Shown: piece after piece, positions 57,332 through 64,000 of the stretch
Numbering within the stretch: the stretch's first letter is position 1
Layout: each line of letters starts with the position of its first letter
NCBI GenBank assembly: GCA_010093605.1
Contig: MU004184.1
Span: 2,079,615 to 2,143,614, forward strand
Direction: 5' to 3'
Source: Lophium mytilinum
Lineage: Eukaryota; Ascomycota; Dothideomycetes; Mytilinidiales; Mytilinidiaceae
Length of the DNA: 64,000 bases
The notes under the pieces: model-generated
Told to the model about the DNA's origin: nothing
Seen by the model: the letters and a program-made list of their open reading frames with translations, nothing else
Databases searched by the model: none
Program-made: the position numbers and the translations under genes

Positions 57332-57609
57332 GTTGGCGTGGGAGGAAGAGGACGACTTTCGAGTTGAAGGTGAGTCTGTGGAGATGTGTAGTAGAGTATG
57401 GGTGGGCTTCGAGGTGGGAGCTGCGGTGTTGCGGTGATGGGTCCAGGTCTAGGCAGCTTAACGACGCGAAAGCTGTCTGGCGGCGGCTTCAGACTTGGTC
57501 CGAGCTCCATTTTTTGATATAAGATGGCTTTCACAAATTTTGCACATTCTAAGAGGCATAGTTGGTGGGTATACGGCTTCATCAATTACATAGCATCTCC
57601 ATCGCTCAC

Positions 57610-58631
57610 TCACCTTGACCGTGAGCGTCTCCGCCCTGGCGACCGCGATCTGCTACGAAATCTTCGCCTTCGAGGCTCGTCTCGCCCACCTCGATGCTCG
57701 TACTCCTTCCGCTTGCCACGATCCTGAACCAATGGACTAGGCTTCTCTTTATCCAAGTTAGCCATGACTCTCTCTGCCGCGCTGCCTCTGGAAAGGTTCC
57801 CCCCAGGCGTAGCAGCCCTACTGGAAGCTCCTGAGGCCGACGCCGGAACGAATTCGATCGCTTCCCTCTGCACTTTTGCTTGCTCCGCCTCGCGCTGTTT
57901 CGTGATTTCTTTTTGGCTTGCAACCAGCTGATCTGCGTATGCCCACTTAGGAAACTTAGAAGGAATAGCCAGCTCCTCTGGCAGAGTTGACGCATACTGG
58001 TCAATCTCGCTGATGCCCGCGAACTCCATCAACTTCTGTAAGTGACTGGGATTCCTCAAAGCTGATGTCTTCTCAATTCTCTCGTTGAAATGCACTCCCC
58101 GCTTCTTCAACTCCAGAAACTGCGCGAATCTTGCTGTGGGACCGGGTCGAGGAGAGCCTGGTGGAGATGGTGGGATATTGAAGTTTGGTATGGGTGGCAT
58201 TGTAAGATTTCGAATGATGAGTCGAGAAGCAGAATACGGCGATAGAGGCGCGGAATCGCCTTCTGCTACACTATTGACTGGCGGCGGAGTCGCAGACGGC
58301 CCCATCGTTGGCCCTACCACGGGATCCTCACGGCCTGGTTCATCCTTGGGTTGTGTTGTGGGAGCCAGAGCTGGCTCGTTCGATATGGCCGCATCGTCTA
58401 GCTAATTTCAGCATAGACTTCTGATCAGAACTGGGCTTTGACGTACGTATAGGGGCTATGCTGGATTTGACAGGGGCCTGTTGACTGGTTGCTTTTGTCT
58501 GCGTCTTGTCTATTAGTAGCTATCCGGCCTTTTGTAGAGGGTTGACTCGAAGCTGAACTTCTTACCTGCTCTTTGACTGGAGCAGCGACCTCTTCCTCGT
58601 CATCGCTGCTCGCATAGTTCAATCCCAACAT
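57610..58631 (-). CDS. HCNGP/SAP30BP-like protein
   Basis: Minus-strand exons 58631-58566, 58498-58447 and 58397-57610 encode 301 residues; introns are 67 and 49 bp. The start MLGLNYASSDDEEE is the characteristic N-terminus of the family. The HCNGP domain lies in the middle (about 108-185): ARFAQFLELKKRGVHFNERI, NPSHLQKLMEFAGISEIDQY, EELAIPSKFPKWAYADQLVA. The C-terminus is an RS-like stretch (RRRRFRSRSRSPGRRRSRSR), pointing to a nuclear, probably splicing- or transcription-related role as described for human SAP30BP. Intron 2's acceptor is the second of two nearby AGs (TTAGCTAG|ACGATG), required by phase. It lies between the genes for proteasome beta7 and beta6 and shares a 240-bp promoter with the latter. 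Confidence 0.9.
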
Positions 58632-58871
58632 GATGTGTGAATGTGTTGGAGGTGAGGGAGTGTAGAGCATGGGTCTTCAAGATATCTGATAAAGCCTTGG
58701 CAAAAACGTCTGTGAGGCGGAAGGCATCAAGCTCCGCGTCAACTCCAAACGAAGCTCCATCACCAGCTTCCACGACCACTCACCTCCTCACCACCGCATT
58801 CCGTGAACGAACCCTCCCTATCCCTCACTACTGCCCTCTCCTCGTCCATCAGAAGCATCAATCTACCCACC
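58632..58871. promoter_or_regulatory. Bidirectional promoter HCNGP / PRE7
   Basis: Only 240 bp separate the two divergent ATGs. The right half is C/T- and A/C-rich, leading into CACCATGG for PRE7. CTTGGCAAA at about 58697 is 7 of 9 identical to the yeast proteasome element GGTGGCAAA; this may be chance. Confidence 0.55.
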
Positions 58872-59714
58872 ATGGCCTCAATATTCGCCGGAGCACCGCC
58901 AAATGGTGCACCAGGCTACTCTTTCGCGCAAACACCCACCGCCGCCCCTTCCGGCATTCGAGAACACAGCTTCTATCCGTACGATATCTATACCCTCTCG
59001 AGAACCTCTCACTGATAACCCCCCAGCTACACCGACAACGGAGGCTCCACACTGGGCATATCCGGCGCCGACTTCTCTATCCTCGCTGGCGACACTCGCT
59101 CAACAAGCGGATACAGCATTAATACGCGCTACGCCCCCAAGCTCTTCAAGATCGGCGGCGAAGGACCCGAGAGCAAAGGTGCACGCATCGTGCTCTCCGT
59201 CGTCGGCTTCGCGGCCGACGGTGAAGCCCTCAAGGAACGCCTCGACACCATCGTCAAGATGTACAAGTACCAGCACGGCAAGCCAATGAGCGTGGCCGCG
59301 TGTGCGCAACGCCTGTCGCATATCCTCTACGGCAAGCGCTTCTTCCCCTACTACGTTACGGCGATCCTGGGCGGGCTAGATGAGGAGGGCAAGGGCGCGT
59401 TATACAGCTACGACCCTGTGGGGAGCTACGAGCGGGAGCAGTGCCGAGCGGCGGGTGCGGCGGCGAGCTTGATCATGCCGTTCTTGGATAATCAGGTCAA
59501 CTTCAAGAATCAGTACATACCGGGGAGCGGAGAGGGCCATGCGTTGCAGCAGCGGGTGCCGGAGCCGCTGCCACGGAAGGATGTGGAGGAACTGGTCAAG
59601 GATGCGTTCACGAGTGCAGTAGAGAGGCATATTGAGGTTGGAGACGGGCTGCAGATGATGATTATCACGAAGGATGGCATCGAGGAAATATACGAGGAGC
59701 TGAAGAAGGACTGA
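58872..59714 (+). CDS. PRE7: 20S proteasome subunit beta6
   Basis: Exons 58872-58978 and 59027-59714 (48-bp intron, phase 2) encode 264 residues. The propeptide-like N-terminus (MASIFAGAPPNGAP) leads to HSFYPYTDNGGSTLGISGAD, FSILAGDTRSTSGYSINTRY, GFAADGEALKERLDTIVKMY, SHILYGKRFFPYYVTAILGG and YDPVGSYEREQCRAAGAAAS, matching beta6 (yeast PRE7, human PSMB1). It is a non-catalytic beta-ring subunit of the 20S core. The C-terminal half carries the beta6-type insertion ending MMIITKDGIEEIYEELKKD. Same strand-pair neighbourhood as beta7, with HCNGP between them. Confidence 0.96.
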
Positions 59715-60306
59715 GCTTGCAAAGAGGCTTGAAGTCTGGCTGGGGTTGTGTATGCTTATTTGGTGCTAGGCGTGAGCGACTTATAGACTCACACTTGCTT
59801 CCTACCAGTCAAAGAAGAATCCAGAAATCCTCAAGACTTCCGTCACGACGACGCGCGCTGGATGTGAAAAAGTGGCATACTTACCAAGCACTCTGTCAGG
59901 CTTCGTTGAACCTAATCTGGGCAGTTCCACACCGTTTGAGGTGGCCTGGTGAGCTATCAGCCTTGTCAATATTACAATTTCATGGCTTTTGTTAACGTAC
60001 CAGGGGACTTCAAACAATGTCAGGTCAACGTACACAGGTTCAGAGTATGTATTCATGTGGAATATAGGAAGCTTCAGAATCGAATCCCAAATTCGTGGAC
60101 TGCCAATCTCTCCTTAAGGGACCCTGCTTGCCACTGCTTTGCTTCAAAACGTTTTCACATGGCCCAAGGTGAAGAGGTGCTAGCTGTTCAGATTTCCGAG
60201 GATGGATTAAAGCACCCTTAGCACTAGCAGCACAATTCAAAAGTATGCTATCTAACCTAAACGGTGCGGTCCTTCCTCTTGAACAGCCTGTCATCCCTAG
60301 TTCAAC
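59715..60306. other. Convergent intergenic region with dispersed repeat
   Basis: 592 bp between PRE7 and the DUF2235 gene, tail to tail. It includes an 84-codon minus-strand ATG frame (60056-59802) with no known domain; part of that frame is the repeat listed at 59922-59972. Confidence 0.45.
59922..59972 (-). repeat. Dispersed repeat, copy 1
   Basis: On the minus strand, TTGACAAGGCTGATAGCTCA and onward matches 61931-61981 (plus strand) over 51 bp without gaps, 40 of 51 identical. A shared GCYATGAAA lies just upstream of both copies, so similarity extends somewhat further. Confidence 0.75.
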
Positions 60307-62619
60307 TTATCTGTTCGCAGATATCCAAACACCTTGAGGACCGAGCGGAGTATGGCCCATATTCGTGACGCCATTCTCCGACCTCCTCTTTTCCGGAGGA
60401 GCAGCCCGTACGAGCACTTCACCAACAGGGTCGCCTTCCGCGCGACAAACGATCCACTTACCCATCCCATACTTCGCAGGCGCCGTTCGAACGCCTCTGC
60501 CCCCTCCGCCAACGATGAGATTACCAGGCCGGTAGCTCGGATTCGTTTCCATCCGTTTGATGACCGAATTATGGATTACAGCATTATCGGGAACGTCTCT
60601 AGTTTCGCCTTTCGGCAAAGGCCAAGTGATACTCTTCCAAGAGCCGTCTTCCTGCAAGTCCATTCGGCGGAAAGGCAAGTATTCCATCATGTTCCATGAA
60701 ATGACAGACGCTCGTGACACTCCGTTCCCAAACTGCAACACGTCGTGTATCTTCCCTTTGCAGGCAGCAGCCTCCAACAGAGTATGGAACCGAGAGGGTT
60801 TGGATCCAACAGAGCTAGTTGTCGTTTGCGGCCGTAGACGATGCGGAAGTCCTGATGAGGGCCCAACCTCGGGATCAGGCGATGCTGGGTCGATTTCGAT
60901 TTGTGGAACCACAGTTGACTTCCTTCTTTGAATCTCGTCTGGACAACAATTGAGGGCCTTGAGCTTGACCTCGTCGAAGTGGAGGCCGGCGCTTTGCGAT
61001 TCTTTTACCATCCACACTAGTGGAATATGGCTGAGAGCTGAGTCTTCTCCATCCCCGAGCGGCCATCCACCCCCGATATCCTGAATTTGTTAGTGATTGA
61101 TCAATGTAAAGTATATCGTTATCGTACCGCGTGGCATCCAGCAAACCAGACTTCCCGGATATCTTGCTCTTCGCCATCTGAATCCTCATCATCATCGTAG
61201 TGTCTGATTGCCGCCATCGAGGTCTCTGAAATTGATGTGGCGGCCGAGGAAGGTCGATCATTTTCAGAGCGTCCATTCGGTGAGAGGCCGGGACTCAAAC
61301 TGCGTATACCTCTCGTATCTGACCCATCCCTGAACATTTCTTGCTCGGGTGGCATCAGGGTACCCCGACGGGATGGATTATAGCGATGCGTGTCTGCGCT
61401 TGGTCTTCCCCTCGCTTGTTGCTCTACTTCATCGATGGCCGAGAGGTTGAAAGGGTGTAAAACACGCTGGCGTCGATGATGGTAGTGGTGCGTCTTCTTT
61501 GGCTTCGTTTCTGATATGAGGTCCTGCCGGAATTTGGCGCGTCGTTCATCGATGGCGACAGCATGCCGAACAACTTTCGCAGAGCTGCGAGCTGTGTAAG
61601 GGAATTTGCTTCTCTGCATCCATGCGTTCTCGAATCTTGGGACGGAATTGACAGTGTCGAAGAGACCTAGGAATCGTATGCGACGAACAGGCCGGCTAAA
61701 GGTCTCGCGAAAAGCACACATGAAGTCGAGAAGGTATTTCTTATCATCCTTCTCTTTCTCGGTGCGTTCTTGCCGAACCTGCCATTTCTGAAAGGTCTTC
61801 CACGCAAAATGGCACATTTCTTCATTTCCAGCCTAGAAAAGATCAGTAAGAGGTCATGGCATGTAGGTACAGCACACTGCTCTGCGACCGTCCGAAGTCC
61901 TCCAACGCGCTATGAAAATGAAAAACGTCAATCTTGACAGGCCTGATAGCTCATGAAGCCACCCTAAACGGTATTGAAATGGTGTACCACCTCTCTCAGA
62001 AGCAGTGGAAAAATGCGCGCAGATCTAGGACAACCGCTCTAAATCAAAGAACTTACCGACAAGAGACCTATGTGGTCCAACATTTCCGCGAGGAACCGGG
62101 CTGTGTATGCGCCACGAGAAAATCCGAAGAAATATATATCATCGCCAGGAATATAATAGCGCATGAGGAACTACAAAGTATCAGCACATAATCAATTTGT
62201 CTTCAACGGCTATGATTGATTTGAGGAAAGATGAAAGAGCTTACTCGATAGCCAGCCATTACATGTTCATCGAACGATGTCCCAACCGCAGAATCCTTGG
62301 CCTTCGCATACCAAGACTTGAGGCGGTCAATGCGACTGGTGTGCGAATAAGACTTGGAAACCACATATGTGCCAATGCCAGGCTGGTAGTAGTGGAATTG
62401 ACTCTCGTCATTGCGATCAAGCATCCGGTAGATTTTCAGGATATTGGAATCAGAGTCAGTTCCTGAGAACTTGTTCCCCGTCCCATCAAAACACAAGACG
62501 AACTTCTTGCGCTTTCTATGGGGACCTGCTCTTGCGGGGACGAAGAATTCATTGGTTTCTGTGCCCGGACTGGCGTGCCTCTGTGAAGGGGCCTGGCTCG
62601 TTGGCAGTAAAGAAGCCAT
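60307..62619 (-). CDS. DUF2235 alpha/beta-hydrolase-like protein
   Basis: Minus-strand exons 62619-62245, 62170-62057, 61832-61128 and 61080-60307 encode 655 residues; introns are 74, 224 and 47 bp. ATG 62619 is the first in frame. The N-terminus carries the family motif [20 protein letters not shown] (about 39-58). The nucleophile elbow [10 protein letters not shown] lies at ~141-150, with Ser143 in G-x-S-x-G. Further blocks are [18 protein letters not shown] and [20 protein letters not shown], the latter joined over intron 3 and carrying the probable catalytic Asp/His. DUF2235 proteins share the fold of Tle1-type phospholipase effectors; in fungi the substrate is unknown and the protein is predicted soluble. 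A Ser/Arg/Asp-rich insert (about 270-380) interrupts the domain. The 224-bp intron contains a dispersed repeat. Confidence 0.93.
61931..61981 (+). repeat. Dispersed repeat, copy 2 (inside intron)
   Basis: Lies inside the 224-bp second intron of the DUF2235 gene, antisense to that gene. 78% identical over 51 bp to the minus strand of 59922-59972. Read in one frame, both copies give similar peptides ([17 protein letters not shown] and ILTRLIAHQATSNGVEL). Confidence 0.75.
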
Positions 62620-63497
62620 TGGGCCTGCAGACAACAGTGGGAGTTTTGGGAGATAGATTTCTACAAGGAAGAGGAGAACAAAAGGTTGAATTGGGGTCGA
62701 ACAATACAATTATCGAGAGCTAGCACGTGAAGGAGCGCCTGAGAGCTCTTGAGATCAGAGCCGGGTTCTCGATCACACGCATGCTCTAGCAACCAGTCGG
62801 TATAGCAAGATGCACGCTAGAAGTACAGAAACACCCGCACAAGAGCTCCAGCTAAAGGTGACGACTGTGGCGGGGCTACTCGGTAGCTTTGCTCGACGCG
62901 TGCGAGAGTCATGGTGATTGACAGAGAAACGCAGTACACACTAGCGCTGGCTGGTGGAGCTGTGATCTCGGACGAGTGGTGGTCACTCAACATTGCTGGC
63001 CGTTGGAAGCTTTGCTAGCCGTGCTCGGGCATGAACTGCAGCCAGCACAACAGTGGCGCGCTGTGCATCGTAGCCAGTTCGCGTTGCCGCCCGTACGCTG
63101 GTGAGCCGAAGCCAATGATGGAAGCTGGAGATATCTAGTAGCTCTGGAGGGTGGAATCATCGCCACCGATTCAGTTGCATGCAGGAGCATCAATAGCTCT
63201 GTGGAGCTGCAGCTCGGGTCAATGAGGGCGGATAGAACGGAGGAGGAGGTGAGGTTTTCTGCCAAGTGTGGAGTATACCTAGGGGGCCGGCCCGCCTACC
63301 GACGATCCACTCCTCATCCTCCGGCGCCACCATCGTACTATAGGTCTCCTACTCGCTGGAAGGGCATATGCACTCGCTTCTTCTATCTCCATCTGTCCCC
63401 AATTGGCCGTGAAAGCCCAAAAAGCAACCCCTGTCCCACTCCTGCGTCTGCTCTTCCCCCAATGCGGATACCCGACATCCTAGCCCTCGGCACTCAT
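62620..63497. other. Intergenic region
   Basis: 878 bp upstream of the DUF2235 gene. Frames on the plus strand (63201-63710) have no domain support. No gene assigned. Confidence 0.4.
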
Positions 63498-63791
63498 CTA
63501 CGAACTGTCTGTCCCAGGAGCCCTCCCTTCCTGCAGCTCCCGGAGACGATGCTCCACAAAGCTGGCAAGAGGCGGCACGGTGGTCTTGTGATATCCATCG
63601 GGATTCTCCACGCCGTGCAAGGTTCCCAGCGAACCGCTCTCGTGTGGCATGGGCGGGTGCATCCCAGCCTCTTCACCAAGATCGAGCCCCGCGGAATCGA
63701 TCAGCGCTAGCTCCTGCTTCGCGGTGTCCTCAGCCAGATCATCACTGCCCCAGTGCGCCCCTGCCATCGGTAAACAATGCGAGCTGGCCAT
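63498..63791 (-). CDS. Possible terminal exon of an edge gene
   Basis: A 97-codon minus-strand frame (MASSHCLPMAGAHWGSDDLA, then GLDLGEEAGMHPPMPHE, ending RELQEGRAPGTDSS) has coding-like composition. A neighbouring frame further right (about 63975-63742) also looks coding-like (WIANLTSHDLRQLILGRRG, LTAILSFAPNGQLALFTDG). They may be exons of one gene starting beyond the right edge, but no clear donor/acceptor pair joins them. No domain recognised. Confidence 0.3.
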   Translation of the reverse strand: MASSHCLPMAGAHWGSDDLAEDTAKQELALIDSAGLDLGEEAGMHPPMPHESGSLGTLHGVENPDGYHKTTVPPLASFVEHRLRELQEGRAPGTDSS

Positions 63792-64000
63792 TCGGAGCGA
63801 AGCTGAGAATGGCGGTCAGGCCCCTCCTCCCCAAGATCAACTGTCGCAGATCGTGACTCGTGAGGTTTGCTATCCATTCTGCCATTTTGACTTGAGAGCA
63901 TGTATGGAGCTCTCTCCGTCCTCCACATTTTGGGGATATGCGCACCCAATGCATGAAGAGCTGGCCAATCTCCACGGTGGATGACTCTGGCGGCCGCCTG
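63792..64000. other. Right edge, unresolved
   Basis: 209 bp with overlapping minus-strand frames that may belong to the same edge gene as 63498-63791. Nothing firm can be said. Confidence 0.3.

Noticed and set aside
63201-63710. 169-codon plus-strand frame near the right edge
   Set aside because: Pro/Arg/Ser-rich, no domain, overlaps a better-looking minus-strand frame.

Overview
The window is nuclear DNA of a filamentous ascomycete (Pezizomycotina). Dothideomycetes is my guess from the protein families and is inference only. Evidence: many small genes on both strands; introns mostly 46-75 bp with GTRAGT-type donors, GCTAAC/CTGAC-type branch sites and YAG acceptors; and families typical of such fungi, including a WW-PhoD phosphatase, a Mug190-type C2 protein, Zn2Cys6 regulators, a PDR-type ABC transporter, peroxisomal malate synthase, Pam17 and Fmp32. 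All splice joins were made by hand from consensus sites and checked for reading phase. No transcripts or database searches were available.

Layout. 0-12 kb is housekeeping: a partial Gln/Pro-rich gene leaving the left edge, a WW/PhoD-like phosphatase, the mitochondrial coiled-coil protein Fmp32, a 14-3-3 gene with extreme micro-exons, and DPH4 (diphthamide synthesis). 12-19 kb holds two divergently transcribed zinc-cluster regulators separated by 1.6 kb. 20-28 kb has a 1267-residue Mug190-like membrane/C2 protein, a small uncertain gene and a four-helix MARVEL-like membrane protein. 28.8-29.4 kb carries three tandem minus-strand tRNA-like units whose interiors look like intron insertions. 30-41 kb: a third zinc-cluster regulator (Fungal_trans_2/Arg81 type), PAM17, a small unknown gene tail-to-tail with an IMPACT/YIH1-domain gene, a signal-peptide/TM sensor-like protein and a disordered basic protein. 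42-46 kb: a possible myristoylated small protein, malate synthase ending in the PTS1 tripeptide AKL, and a small single-pass membrane protein. 47-52 kb: one full-length PDR/ABC-G transporter with two unusually long introns.

52-56 kb is gene-poor and holds CGG inverted repeats, a short tandem repeat, a decayed gene built of repeated modules and an interrupted tRNA-like sequence. 56-63 kb: the non-catalytic 20S proteasome subunits beta7 (PRE4) and beta6 (PRE7) flank an HCNGP/SAP30BP-like gene, followed by a DUF2235 alpha/beta hydrolase whose 224-bp intron shares a repeat with nearby intergenic DNA. The last 1.4 kb is unresolved.

I see no biosynthetic gene cluster, transposon open reading frame, rRNA or CRISPR array. 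The genes do not form one pathway; apart from the proteasome pair they look like an ordinary mix. The most unusual signals are the tRNA-like units with intron-like inserts, the 8- and 12-nt exons of the 14-3-3 gene, the module-repeat relic near 54.5 kb and the structured or repeat-bearing long introns.
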